From positions 172,192 through 236,191 of the forward strand of contig JAPDKB010000002.1 in NCBI GenBank assembly GCA_029258795.1: DNA of 64,000 nt, in the 5' to 3' direction. Shown in pieces: positions 26,901 through 34,946 of this stretch; within the stretch, counting starts at the first letter, position 1; each line of letters starts with the position of its first letter. A model generated the notes under the pieces. The model was not told where the DNA came from and did not search any database. It saw only the letters and a program-made list of their open reading frames with translations. The position numbers and the translations under genes were made by a program. Source of the stretch: an archaeon (lineage in GTDB: Archaea > EX4484-52 > WAPT01).

Positions 26901-27971
26901 AGCGCCGCTTGGTGGTTGGGTGGTTTGAGGTGATTGTGGGGATGGGAGTGTTTTCCTCACCATCTCGATCTCGGATTGTAATGAAGCTATCTTGGAAGTT
27001 AGCTCAGTCATCCTGGAACTTAGGCGAGTATACATATTTTTGAGCTCTTCAATTTGTCTTTGAGGCACCGCTGAAACTGCGGACGGTGGTTGTACAGTAG
27101 GTGTGGTGCTTGAAGCTGCTTTCGGAATCGAAGATGAAATCTTTGCAATATCACTAACCTTTCTTTCCAGCGCCTCCAGCCGTGACCTCAGCGCTGACAC
27201 CTCAACCTGAAGTTTAGTATCAACAGGCGCCGCAGGGGAAGAGGGGGTAACGGGCTTACCCGGAATCACTGTACCGGGTCTCAGTTTCAGAGCATTGACC
27301 TCCCTTTCCATGGCAGCAAGCCTTGCCTGCAGGGAGGTAAGCTGTGTTTTTATTGAGGTAATGAGAGCATCGGATGGTGCTGATGTTGGGGCAGTGGGTG
27401 ATGCTGCCGATGGAACCGCAGTTTTGTCAGCAGGTTTGGATGAGAGCTTTTGAATCTCCTGTTGAAATGCATCAATCCTTTTCTTTAGCTCTTCCAGGTC
27501 CTTAATTCGCACAGCTTCCTTTTCAACCTTTTCAAGCCTGCTTTTCAATTCTTCAACATTCTCGGTGAGTTTCTGGACTTCCTCAACATCAAGCTTTTCC
27601 AGAACATCCAGCTTTTTCAGGTTCTCCAGTGCAGAGAGTATGGCCTCAACGCTGTCCTGCATTTCCTTTATCTCATCCCGAAAAATCTCGATTTCTTCCG
27701 AGCCCTTCAACACGTCAAGCTTGAGCACGAGTTCATTGTTTTCCACATCATCCAACCGCTTCTCAATATCATCCAGCCGCTTGAGAAGTGTCTCAACTTT
27801 ACCCTTTTCGCTCTTTTGAGAAGCCTCTTTCTTTATATTCTCAAGCTCCTCATATAAGTTCTCCAGTTTCTGGTTAACATCCACACCGAGAAGCTCCATT
27901 TTGTTCTTGAGCTCTTCCAGTGAGTTTTCAACTTTTTTTATTCTTTTAGTGAGAACAGAATCATCACCCAT
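23934..27971 (-). CDS. Giant coiled-coil protein (1,345 residues)
   Basis: No signal peptide, membrane helix or globular domain is visible. The N-terminal ~160 residues, and most of the chain from about 380 to the end, are continuous heptad-type Lys/Glu/Leu sequence. Between them lie short coiled coils joined by four Pro/Ser/Thr/Ala-rich linkers (for example SAASPTAPTSAPSD and QSPQTTQPPSGATTPAPQP). The likely start is ATG at 27971 after GGTGGGATGG. Convergent with the pilin-like cluster. A cytoplasmic scaffold or filament is the natural inference; SMC or Rad50 is ruled out because no ATP-binding ends are present. Confidence 0.85.
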   Translation of the reverse strand: MGDDSVLTKRIKKVENSLEELKNKMELLGVDVNQKLENLYEELENIKKEASQKSEKGKVETLLKRLDDIEKRLDDVENNELVLKLDVLKGSEEIEIFRDEIKEMQDSVEAILSALENLKKLDVLEKLDVEEVQKLTENVEELKSRLEKVEKEAVRIKDLEELKKRIDAFQQEIQKLSSKPADKTAVPSAASPTAPTSAPSDALITSIKTQLTSLQARLAAMEREVNALKLRPGTVIPGKPVTPSSPAAPVDTKLQVEVSALRSRLEALERKVSDIAKISSSIPKAASSTTPTVQPPSAVSAVPQRQIEELKNMYTRLSSRMTELTSKIASLQSEIEMVRKTLPSPQSPQTTQPPSGATTPAPQPATKSVDQEKLANLSASLEALRSEMEKTKKELLLKVELLEGKLKGGSAAPQQIDTKGLEELEKRIWKEFENVKQELNKLKTSPPTGAKKEEWEEKETIKKLESKLESLEKDFLKIKEDISKISQSVHEKEEKHGEEELKALQKRVDAALSSLKPKLEVLEKRIEEIEKQSKESVHGKEHDVFRKVKELEREITRVDAGLMAVEDALKGLGDELRKEKYASKEELEKVDERLKSRIEEVEHSIDELENYISSIGKMEKRMKHIEKEFNDAMKKMNDFWDAYETLRKEIREASKKVEQFNKILEEYEKKGENFEDKAEKVEKNLNKMKKNIEKISKIQKDIDEIHSTVESVESGLNNVFRRVNKLENRDFEVLRRKIEELERALDELKILEQDANHVVKSYKQVLKRFKDVEKTSTRASTLVEEIENDVVELSAGMESMKKRIEVVEKAVENIKKDVKELEQIKSEVGDEIDPIKRDVELLSRKIEEIKTRMENVEKNIEKKKDKEEIEKLREKLKEHGEMLKNVNLLDTEVRGIRRDVDSISMKIETLEKEKRGDVEKVLKSLKERLEDAEEEIDEVRVAVKMLESKIEDAGSGAQKLMEMEIGKVRNEVETILNELSEMKSKVRELDNLKDSVDRLDENVDAIKALQDAVTKLQAENQMLRREFESLKEYKDEHTQLNKRIASLQEELRKMVLKVNESAKFKEEAEKGLTEINKKLAALERALAEGGVKKDEAELDAKINNMEKKYSELLHKISFLESRMSNLPKEIAGSTDAKIKSVIEELIKAVNDMENALTAIKEKQSEIENLRQKEMMMEKSVEQRFNLIKSSIDSFSSRMEQIASNLQKMQSEINFLKMMRDEIIDEVNAMVSKALEDFKEEELKVDKMESYVNDRLDKLEDEVERRFAIIMDKIERDLESKFRSVASEVMKVEREEQEDEDAVSVLASRLRALEKENALLKFELEKLRKLYGRLVELKDKSPMVIE

Positions 27972-28080
27972 AACCATCCCACCCATTAAAGCTTCAATTA
28001 AAAGTTTGAGAAAACCTGTATATAAAATTATACACATAGCGGATTAAATGGGGTGCGCCTGCTTTTTTCGCGTTTTCGTT

Positions 28081-28464
28081 TTATATAGCTTCAATTAACT
28101 TCAGCAAGCGTTCCGTCCTTTCTTTGAGATCCTCCGCAAACTTTTTCTTCAAATCATCAATATTTATTGCCTGGTAAACGTAGAATCTGCCTTTCTTGCC
28201 GCCAGTACAGCATCTCGCTTCCCTCTTAACGAATCCATCCTCATAAAGCTCAGCAAGAATTCTGCTCACCGTGGTTTTGTCCTTCCCCACAATGGATGAG
28301 AGCTCATCCACACACATACCTTTATCTTGCTTCATGAGTTCCAGAAGGCATGTTATCTCGGTATGGTTCAGGTTGTAGAATCTTTCCAGGAACTCAGATA
28401 AAGCATCATAATTAATACCTTTACTCTTTTTTTTCTGAGTTTTTCTTGTTGTTTTAGGTCCCAT
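28081..28464 (-). CDS. Winged helix-turn-helix transcriptional regulator
   Basis: 127 residues: a basic N-terminal tail, then a winged HTH (ITCLLELMKQDKGMCVDELSSIVGKDKTTVSRILAELYEDGFVKRE) and a wing with adjacent cysteines in RCCTGGKKGRFYVYQ, followed by a C-terminal helix. The cysteine pair could sense redox or metal. It is divergent from thioredoxin, and an inverted repeat (28497-28529) lies between the two genes, so regulation of thioredoxin and of itself is plausible. Confidence 0.8.
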   Translation of the reverse strand: MGPKTTRKTQKKKSKGINYDALSEFLERFYNLNHTEITCLLELMKQDKGMCVDELSSIVGKDKTTVSRILAELYEDGFVKREARCCTGGKKGRFYVYQAINIDDLKKKFAEDLKERTERLLKLIEAI

Positions 28465-28496
28465 ACTTTAGCTTCTTTTTGAACATCTATTTAAAG

Positions 28497-28529
28497 TTTT
28501 TGTATGAAATTGTAGATATCTTACAAAAA
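28497..28529. promoter_or_regulatory. Candidate operator: inverted repeat between the HTH regulator and thioredoxin
   Basis: TTTTTGTA (28497-28504) and TACAAAAA (28522-28529) form perfect 8-bp arms with a 17-nt spacer. The element begins just after a TATTTAAAG promoter-like block and ends 15 nt before the thioredoxin ATG, where binding would block initiation. The regulator encoded next to it is the obvious candidate ligand. Confidence 0.45.
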
Positions 28530-28544
28530 CAAAGGTGAGACTAC

Positions 28545-28874
28545 ATGGCAGGAAATGTCATCGAAATAAAAAACAAGGATGAGTTTGAAAAAGAAGTTTT
28601 GAAAGGAGATGCTCCAGTGGTGGTGGATTTTTGGGCAGAGTGGTGCATGCCATGCAGGATGATGGCTCCTGTGCTGGAGGAGCTTGCAACAGAGATGAAT
28701 GATGTGCGCTTCTTCAAGGTCAACGTGGATGAGGTGAGAGATGTTGCAATGGAGTATGGTATAATGAGCATACCGACTTTCATAGTTTTCAAAGGTGGGA
28801 AGGAAGCCGGCAGGATCGTGGGAGCAATGCCGAAGGATGTGTTCAGGAAGAAGTTGGAGGAATTGCTGCAGTGA
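28545..28874 (+). CDS. trxA: Thioredoxin with CMPC active site
   Basis: A 109-residue thioredoxin-fold dithiol protein. The active site reads FWAEWCMPCRMMAP, with Met-Pro in place of the usual Gly-Pro between the cysteines; the cis-proline segment SIPTF is intact. The substitution should alter redox potential or partner choice. AGGTGAG precedes the ATG. Divergent from a cysteine-bearing HTH regulator. Confidence 0.93.
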   Translation: MAGNVIEIKNKDEFEKEVLKGDAPVVVDFWAEWCMPCRMMAPVLEELATEMNDVRFFKVNVDEVRDVAMEYGIMSIPTFIVFKGGKEAGRIVGAMPKDVFRKKLEELLQ

Positions 28875-28948
28875 TATGGTTTAATTTTTAAAAGTGCACA
28901 CTCACAACTAATTCTTATTCAGCAGAATAAAACGAGCAGGTGGTGAAG

Positions 28949-29527
28949 ATGGCGGAAGAGGTTGTAATACTTGCGGGCGTGCCTGGAGCAGGGAAAACAA
29001 GCGTTGCGGAACTCGCAATTAAAGAAATGGGCGAGAAAGGGAAGGAATACAAGATAGTCAATTTTGGAGATGTACTCTTCGAGCTGATGAAGAAGGATGG
29101 TGTGGTGGAGCACAAGGATGAGATAAGGGCCAAGGTTGATCAGGCGACGTATGTGAAATACCAGAAAGCTGCTGCCGAAAAGATAGCACAGGAGGAAGGA
29201 AAGGTCATAGTCACCACCCACATGTCTCTCATGACACCGTCCGGATTTTATCCTGGACTGCCCACCTACGTGCTGGAAAGGCTAAAACCGAGCAGGATAA
29301 TCATAATTGAGGCTCCTCCCGAAGACATAAGAAAAAGGCAGGAGGAAGATACAACCAGAGTTAGGGGTTATGATTTTGAAAAGGACATTGAAACTTATCA
29401 GGAGTTCAACAGAATGTATGCTGTGGCTTATTCGGCTATGAGTGGAGCACGACTCAAAATAATCCAGAACCTGCAGGGGAAGCTGAAGGAAGCTGCTGAG
29501 GAGTTCGTCAGGGCGCTTGAATTGTGA
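28949..29527 (+). CDS. adkA: Adenylate kinase, archaeal type
   Basis: Interconverts AMP, ADP and ATP. The 192-residue sequence begins EVVILAGVPGAGKTSVAEL with a P-loop at about residues 10-18, and has the archaeal AdkA pattern (NFGDVLFELMKKDG, THMSLMTPSGFYPGLP, an Arg-rich lid REEDTTR-type segment) rather than the bacterial Adk. The ATG at 28949 follows AGGTGGTGA. A TTTAATTTTTAAA promoter-like block lies upstream. Confidence 0.95.
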   Translation: MAEEVVILAGVPGAGKTSVAELAIKEMGEKGKEYKIVNFGDVLFELMKKDGVVEHKDEIRAKVDQATYVKYQKAAAEKIAQEEGKVIVTTHMSLMTPSGFYPGLPTYVLERLKPSRIIIIEAPPEDIRKRQEEDTTRVRGYDFEKDIETYQEFNRMYAVAYSAMSGARLKIIQNLQGKLKEAAEEFVRALEL

Positions 29528-29548
29528 TGAGTGCTGGAGGTGGTTGTC

Positions 29549-30613
29549 ATGGCGGTTAAAGATTATGTGATTCAACTTTCCAACCTTCCGGGGGTTTCCG
29601 GTAGGGAGAAGGAGGTTAGAGAGTACATAAAGAAGGAGCTGGGAAAGTACTGCCAAAATGTTGAGGAGGACAGTTTGGGTAACGTTATCGCGAGAATCGG
29701 AAAGGGGGATTTCAAAATAATGGTTGCAGCGCACATGGATGAGATAGGTATGGCTGTAAAGTACATCGATGAGAAGGGATTCATCAAGTTCACAACAATA
29801 GGCGGCATTTTTGACCAGACGCTTCTCAACCAGAGGGTTGTGGTGCACACAAGGAAGGGGAAGATCGTGGGTGTGATTGGTTGCAAACCACCCCACTTGA
29901 TGAAGGATGAAGAAAGAAAGAAGGCCGTTGAAGTGGAGGACATGTTCATCGATGTTGGCGCTAAAGACAGGAAGAATGCGGAGAAGATGGGTATAGAGAT
30001 TGGCAACCCGGTAACCATCATGATTGAAGCGGTGGAGATGGCGAACAACAAGCTCACGGGTAAGGCGTTCGATAACAGGGTTGGTTGTGCTGTGCTGCTG
30101 GAGCTTGCAAAGAAGCTCAGCAGGAAGAAGCCAAAAGCCACAATATATTTCGTTGCAACAACCCAGGAAGAGGTGGGGCTGAAAGGAGCAAGGGTGGCAG
30201 CGTTCCGCATCAACCCAGATATTGCTCTCGCCATAGATACTTGTGTTGCGGGAGATCATCCTGGGGTGAAGGAGGAGGAAGCACCTGTCAAGATGGGTAA
30301 AGGTCCGGCAATAACTCTAATAGATGGTGGCGGCTACGGACTGATAGCCCCTGAAAAGCTGGTGGACGCTGTAAAAACCATAGCAGAAAAGAAAAAAATT
30401 CCGTATCAGCTGGAAGTTGCAGAAGGAGGCACCACCGATGCCACAATCATAAACCTTACCAGAGAGGGCATACCTGCCACCACCATCTCAATTCCAGCCA
30501 GATACATCCACAGCCCTGTGGAAATGATAGACATAAGTGACGCGGAAAATGCCGTCAAGCTGCTTGAGGCAGTGGTGGAAAATGCCGAGGAGCTGAAGAG
30601 AGCACTCAGTTAA
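29549..30613 (+). CDS. M42 family metallopeptidase (glutamyl aminopeptidase/endoglucanase family)
   Basis: A 354-residue dinuclear-metal peptidase that probably trims short peptides in the cytoplasm. Metal and catalytic motifs are visible: AAHMDEIGM (His, Asp), KAFDNRVGC (bridging Asp), TTQEEVGLKGA (Glu pair), AIDTCVAGD and the final His in ARYIHSPVE. The start is set at the ATG at 29549, which follows GGAGGTGGTTGTC; the frame opens at 29531. It lies 21 nt after adkA on the same strand. Confidence 0.92.
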   Translation: MAVKDYVIQLSNLPGVSGREKEVREYIKKELGKYCQNVEEDSLGNVIARIGKGDFKIMVAAHMDEIGMAVKYIDEKGFIKFTTIGGIFDQTLLNQRVVVHTRKGKIVGVIGCKPPHLMKDEERKKAVEVEDMFIDVGAKDRKNAEKMGIEIGNPVTIMIEAVEMANNKLTGKAFDNRVGCAVLLELAKKLSRKKPKATIYFVATTQEEVGLKGARVAAFRINPDIALAIDTCVAGDHPGVKEEEAPVKMGKGPAITLIDGGGYGLIAPEKLVDAVKTIAEKKKIPYQLEVAEGGTTDATIINLTREGIPATTISIPARYIHSPVEMIDISDAENAVKLLEAVVENAEELKRALS

Positions 30614-30620
30614 GCTTTGT

Positions 30621-31256
30621 TTACCTCAACACCGCAACGACCGTAGTTTTATCGTCTCTATAGCTCCTCTCCTTTTTCTCTGCAAGTTTCACAAGCTCCC
30701 TGCAGATATGAGAAGCTTCTCTCGCCTTGCTCACCACACTGGCGATATCTTCTGGCTTGAGAATCGAGCTTATTCCATCTGTGGCAAGCACCACAACATC
30801 TCCTTTCTCAAGCTCAACCTTTCTTTCATGCACCCTTATGTGCTCTTCTCCAATCGCCTGAAGCAGCACACCACCGCGCAAATCTTCAAGCGTGGTGAGC
30901 ATTTTCGCCTTCCCATCTCGTATCAGATAAGCCATGCTGTCTCCAACCCAGCAGAGCTCCGCAGCGTTGTTTTTTATCAGCATTGCGGTTATGGTCGTGT
31001 ATCCACACTCCCTCATCTTCCTCGCTCTGTTAACCAGCTGATTCACATGCAGAATGGCATCGCCTAACTTTCCGTACTTTCTGACCGCATCTGGCAGGAG
31101 CTTTCCAACAAGTCTGGCCGCTTCTCCTCCACCCGCGGGAATGGAAACACCGTCCATGACAGCATAAAGGTTGAGAGCAGCATCAACAACATAAGTGTCT
31201 TCATTCTCCATATGATCCTTGCCCTTGACGCTTATCGCTGCATGCTCGAGTATCAC
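30621..31256 (-). CDS. PP2C-family Ser/Thr protein phosphatase
   Basis: A compact 211-residue PPM phosphatase. ENEDTYVVD and AVMDGVSIPAGGGEAA give the first metal-binding aspartates, WVGDSMAYLI and LATDGISSIL the middle motifs, and YRDDKTTVVAVL the last. It is shorter than the ~240-250 residues usual in bacteria, lacking a flap insertion. The start is GTG; a TTTAAAT element about 27 nt before it supports a leaderless message. No protein kinase is encoded nearby. Confidence 0.88.
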   Translation of the reverse strand: MILEHAAISVKGKDHMENEDTYVVDAALNLYAVMDGVSIPAGGGEAARLVGKLLPDAVRKYGKLGDAILHVNQLVNRARKMRECGYTTITAMLIKNNAAELCWVGDSMAYLIRDGKAKMLTTLEDLRGGVLLQAIGEEHIRVHERKVELEKGDVVVLATDGISSILKPEDIASVVSKAREASHICRELVKLAEKKERSYRDDKTTVVAVLR

Positions 31257-31340
31257 AATTATTCATTCCGACTACACATCATTTAAATTTTAACTGCAAA
31301 AATGAAACATTAATCGCAATTTTCAAAGGATGTGGTGGGT

Positions 31341-31649
31341 ATGTCAAGTAAAAAAATTAAAAGCGTGGAAGAAATGATATCCATCCTGAAAAAGCATGAG
31401 AAACATCTAAGGGAGGAATATGGAGTCAAATCCATAGGCATCTTTGGATCTGCGGTTCGAGGAGAGCTGAAAGAAGATAGTGATATAGATGTTCTCGTGG
31501 AGTTCGAAAGCCCGATCAGCCTTTTCAAATTCTTGGAGCTTGAAGAGTACTTGGAGAAAATTCTGGGAAGAAAGGTTGATCTCGTCTCCAAAAAAGCTTT
31601 GAAACCGAACATCGGAAAACGAATCCTCAGAGAGGTAGTTTCCGTATGA
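31341..31649 (+). CDS. mntA: MntA-type nucleotidyltransferase (antitoxin)
   Basis: 102 residues. The minimal nucleotidyltransferase motif is GSAVRGELKEDSDID (GSx10DxD). In characterised HepT/MntA pairs this enzyme adds AMP to the HEPN toxin and silences it. The ATG at 31341 follows GATGTGGTGGGT. The end overlaps the HepT gene start by 4 nt (ATGA), the standard layout of this toxin-antitoxin type. Confidence 0.9.
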   Translation: MSSKKIKSVEEMISILKKHEKHLREEYGVKSIGIFGSAVRGELKEDSDIDVLVEFESPISLFKFLELEEYLEKILGRKVDLVSKKALKPNIGKRILREVVSV

Positions 31650-31990
31650 GTGATAGAACCTATAAAGATTATGTTCTTGATATACTCAATTCAATCGAGG
31701 AGATTGAGGAATTCATTAGAGGGATGGACTTCGAGGACTTCGTTAATGATAGAAAAACAATCAATGCTGTGCTGCGAAGCTTAGAAGTCATGGGTGAAGC
31801 TGCTAAAAAGATCCCAGAAGAAGTAAAAAAGAACCATTCATCAATCCCATGGAAACAGATGGCTGGGATGAGAGATAAACTAATCCACGAATATCACGGT
31901 GTAGATTTGGAGATTGTCTGGGAGGTGATAGATAAAGAAATCCCAGCTCTAAAACCTGAATTTGAAAAAATACTTGAAGAGATCGAATAA
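31646..31990 (+). CDS. hepT: HepT-family HEPN ribonuclease (toxin)
   Basis: A 114-residue DUF86/HepT protein. The ribonuclease motif RDKLIHEY (Rx4HxY) is intact at about residues 86-93, and the Tyr is the residue AMPylated by MntA in known pairs. An all-alpha fold is expected. Translationally coupled to mntA. Both partners are intact, so the module is likely functional. Confidence 0.9.
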   Translation: MSDRTYKDYVLDILNSIEEIEEFIRGMDFEDFVNDRKTINAVLRSLEVMGEAAKKIPEEVKKNHSSIPWKQMAGMRDKLIHEYHGVDLEIVWEVIDKEIPALKPEFEKILEEIE

Positions 31991-32000
31991 CCAAGAAAAG

Positions 32001-32735
32001 TTAAATCAGCCCTCTTCTCCGCATATTCCTCTCGACAAAAGGATAGGGCTCCAGGTATTCAAGCTCTATGTCGTGGAGGGAGAAGCCCGAAACTTTCAGA
32101 ATCTCAGCAAGTTTCTGAACATTTTCCATGCCGAAGACATCAAACATGACGGCAGGCCAAACTTTCACGTGAGATTCCTTTAGCTTCCTTAGAGCTTCGA
32201 TCTGCAGGTGGAAGTACTCGCCTTTTGCTCCTGAAATTCTCTCAAAACTCTCCTCATCCCAACCCTTGACAGAGATTCTGACCATGAGATTTCTCACGCC
32301 TGATAAGAGCTCGTGGACATCATCGCTTTGCCCTATCATGATTCCATTCGTCTCCAGGATGAACCGCGCTTTCTTTCCGCAGCTGCTGGCCACGCCATCC
32401 ACCACATTTACCACATGCACCGCACTTTTAACTCCAAGCACCGGCTCGGCTCCACTAATTCTGAAAAGAGCTCTGCCGTGCTTTTCCGCAAGCGCAACCA
32501 GCTTGGATGCAACGCCCTGAGAAGAGTAAAAGGCCCCGTGCTTCTCCGGATGAAGATTGCGATAATAGTTCCAGCAGTACGCACAAAGCAGGTTGCAGCC
32601 CATGGCATCGGCTGTGGCTATCCCTCCATAATACGGAGCGAATCTGAAGCGATAGTACTTCCTCCTTCCTCTCTCATCCATCACAATGCTCTCCACTTTT
32701 CTTGCCCTTTCCACCGGGTCAAACGGAATTAGCAT
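32001..32735 (-). CDS. Radical SAM protein, archaeal, unknown substrate
   Basis: 244 residues with the Fe-S/SAM motif CNLLCAYCWNYYRN (CxxxCxxC) near residue 46, an NVVDGVASSCGKKARFILETNG segment that is the strand-4 SAM-binding region, and a C-terminal part without extra cysteine clusters. The YCWN variant is seen in archaeal radical SAM proteins related to pyruvate formate-lyase activating enzymes. It follows CMP kinase after 12 nt, in a transcript with the RecJ-like gene. Confidence 0.8.
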   Translation of the reverse strand: MLIPFDPVERARKVESIVMDERGRRKYYRFRFAPYYGGIATADAMGCNLLCAYCWNYYRNLHPEKHGAFYSSQGVASKLVALAEKHGRALFRISGAEPVLGVKSAVHVVNVVDGVASSCGKKARFILETNGIMIGQSDDVHELLSGVRNLMVRISVKGWDEESFERISGAKGEYFHLQIEALRKLKESHVKVWPAVMFDVFGMENVQKLAEILKVSGFSLHDIELEYLEPYPFVERNMRRRGLI

Positions 32736-32747
32736 TTTTCCACCATC

Positions 32748-33344
32748 TCAAAACTCCGCCTTATCAAGTAACCCGCTTTTTTCCAGAAAGCAGATCACGA
32801 TCTCCTTAACCTTTTCAGCCGGGGCATGCTCCACATTGAGGACAAGGTCAAACACCTCCAGCTCTTTTCCCAGCGTGAATCCGTAGATTTTTTTGTAGAG
32901 CTCGACGTTCTCCCTGTCTCGCTTCTTAACATACTCCATAGCATCTTCCAAGCTTATGCCGTCTCTTCTGCTTATCCTCTCAGCCCTTGTTTTCTGGCTT
33001 GCCTGCAACCATATCTTTATCCCTTTTCCCCACACCCAAGGTAGCGCCCAGGACGTTATGGTGCAGTTGCCCTTTTTAGCCCTCTCTATGAGCATCTCAT
33101 CAAGTTTTTTATCAAAGTTAGGATCCTCCTTTCTTTTCCTCAGAAACTCCATACCTTCAGGAGTTTCCCACCAGTTTTCTGTTGGCTCGTAACCTTCCTG
33201 CCTCGCAATTTCCTTCAGCATGTCCCCTCCACACACGTAATCAATGCCGTAATGATCAGCAAGAGCTTTTGCAAGTGTGGATTTACCCACACCGGCCATT
33301 CCGCTTATGATGATGGGAGGGATAATTCTCTTTGTTTCACTCAC
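32748..33344 (-). CDS. cmk: Cytidylate kinase, archaeal type
   Basis: Phosphorylates CMP/dCMP. The P-loop ISGMAGVGKSTLAKAL is at about residues 11-26, followed by GGDMLKEIARQEG, the archaeal hallmark region. A lid RAERISRRDG and a C-terminal helix follow. Length about 198 residues. The frame begins with a GTG overlapping the RecJ-like stop by 4 nt (33353), but the GTG at 33344 is better placed after GGGGTGATC. Middle gene of a three-gene reverse-strand operon. Confidence 0.85.
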   Translation of the reverse strand: MSETKRIIPPIIISGMAGVGKSTLAKALADHYGIDYVCGGDMLKEIARQEGYEPTENWWETPEGMEFLRKRKEDPNFDKKLDEMLIERAKKGNCTITSWALPWVWGKGIKIWLQASQKTRAERISRRDGISLEDAMEYVKKRDRENVELYKKIYGFTLGKELEVFDLVLNVEHAPAEKVKEIVICFLEKSGLLDKAEF

Positions 33345-33349
33345 AATGA

Positions 33350-34912
33350 TCACCCCTCAGCAACCCTCTTTTTAACAGCTTCCTTTATCTTTTCATGCAT
33401 TTCCTCTTCTGCCCTGAAGCTGTATGCAACATCATGACCTCCCGGTTCAGCAATGCCCTCAATCTCCTCTTTCAGCATGTTCCCAAGCACATCCTTCGCA
33501 AAGAATTCTGATGCCTTACCCTCATCCACCCGCACTATAACATTCTCACCCACAAAACAGAAGAGAGCCACACTCTTACCTTTCTCTTCCTTCAGCTTTT
33601 CGAAGAGCAGCCCTGTGCTTCTTCCCGCAGGAGGATACTGCCATCCCTTCCCCTTGAGCTCGGAGAACGCCACAACAATGTCCTTTCCCTCCACAACTTC
33701 CAAGGATGATGACATCTCACCCATCCTGCTCTCGATCATGCTGCTGATGGTTGGGTAAAGAACATCCACCATTTCCTTAAACCTCTCATCCCTAAGCATT
33801 CTCTCCACAAACAAAACATCCAGCCTCGTGTTAAGAACCGTGATTACGTAATCAAGAACCCATCTCACCTTTTCCACAAATTCTTCCCCCCAGACCTCCT
33901 TAGCTTTTTCCACAATTTCCTCAGCCCTTTCTCCCTTGCTCTTATCCGCGATGACGGCTAGAGCGCAGATAAGCAAATCGTGTTCATCAGGATTATTGAC
34001 CAGCTCCAGCATTTCATAGAGAATCAAGGCGGTGTTCTCATTCTTATCTCCACCCCAGAGATAGGGGTTCAGGACAGAGTTCACAACATCTTCCACATTT
34101 TCGTCAGGAGGGTGGTGGTCAACCACCACAACTTTGAAACCATCGGCACGAGCCAGTTTTAGCGCATCAACATCATCTTTAGTTGAGCCGTTGTCAAGGA
34201 TGACAAGCACGGTATTTTCTGCTTCCCCTCCCAAACTCTGCATGTCCAGCAAAGCATCCTCAATAGTATAGGATGGCTTCCTCATCCCGAAAAACCTGAT
34301 TTGCGGAGATTTCACCTTCAGTTTTTTGCTCATTATTTCGACAAGCTTTCCGAATAAGAGCGCGGAGGCAACACCGTCAAGGTCAAGATGGTACTTGACA
34401 ACGAACATCTTGTTCTTTTCCACACATTCAAGCAGAACAGATATTGATTTTCTCAAAAGCTCCGCTTTTTTGCCTTCACACCCCCCTACAACGGAAGCCA
34501 TAATTTCATTCTTAACACTTTCTTTTCCTTTTTCCAGTTCCTCAAGAAATTTCTCCGCTTCCTCTTTGCTCGCTTTTTCAGCTCCGACCAGCACGAAGGA
34601 GGGAATGTTCTTTTTTTCATCCCAACCTTTCAGTATTTGAGCAACAATAACATCCCCCCTATTTATCTCCGGAAAAGCCCTGATGCCCCTGCCCTGAAAA
34701 GCCGCAGTCATGATACTGCCTGTGTTGTCCTCAAGCCGGAAGAGTGTGGGCCCCTTCGTCTCCCTCACAGAAACAACTTTAGCCACCACTGTATAGGTCT
34801 TTCCCAGTCCTTCGTCATTTTTCAAGGTCTCGATGGTGACCTTTTCTTGAGATTTTAAACTTTCCTTCGGCACAGAATCTTCGGGTTTTGACATATTGGG
34901 TTTGTTTTCCAT
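33350..34912 (-). CDS. OB-fold/DHH-family RecJ-like phosphoesterase
   Basis: 520 residues. An N-terminal OB-fold (about 20-105, VVAKVVSVRETKGPTLFRLEDNTG) is followed by a DHH domain with HLDLDGVASALLFGK (motif I), ILDNGSTKDD (motif II) and VVVDHHPPDE (DHH motif III), then a DHHA1-type C-terminus ending in GGHDVAYSFRA. Archaeal RecJ-like proteins of this kind are single-strand exonucleases, some acting with the replisome (GAN). The ATG at 34912 lies about 25-30 nt after a TTTAAAATTTTT block, so the longer upstream frame is not used. Confidence 0.82.
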   Translation of the reverse strand: MENKPNMSKPEDSVPKESLKSQEKVTIETLKNDEGLGKTYTVVAKVVSVRETKGPTLFRLEDNTGSIMTAAFQGRGIRAFPEINRGDVIVAQILKGWDEKKNIPSFVLVGAEKASKEEAEKFLEELEKGKESVKNEIMASVVGGCEGKKAELLRKSISVLLECVEKNKMFVVKYHLDLDGVASALLFGKLVEIMSKKLKVKSPQIRFFGMRKPSYTIEDALLDMQSLGGEAENTVLVILDNGSTKDDVDALKLARADGFKVVVVDHHPPDENVEDVVNSVLNPYLWGGDKNENTALILYEMLELVNNPDEHDLLICALAVIADKSKGERAEEIVEKAKEVWGEEFVEKVRWVLDYVITVLNTRLDVLFVERMLRDERFKEMVDVLYPTISSMIESRMGEMSSSLEVVEGKDIVVAFSELKGKGWQYPPAGRSTGLLFEKLKEEKGKSVALFCFVGENVIVRVDEGKASEFFAKDVLGNMLKEEIEGIAEPGGHDVAYSFRAEEEMHEKIKEAVKKRVAEG

Positions 34913-34946
34913 ACATAGTTTGGTTAGGTGAAAAATTTTAAAGAAA

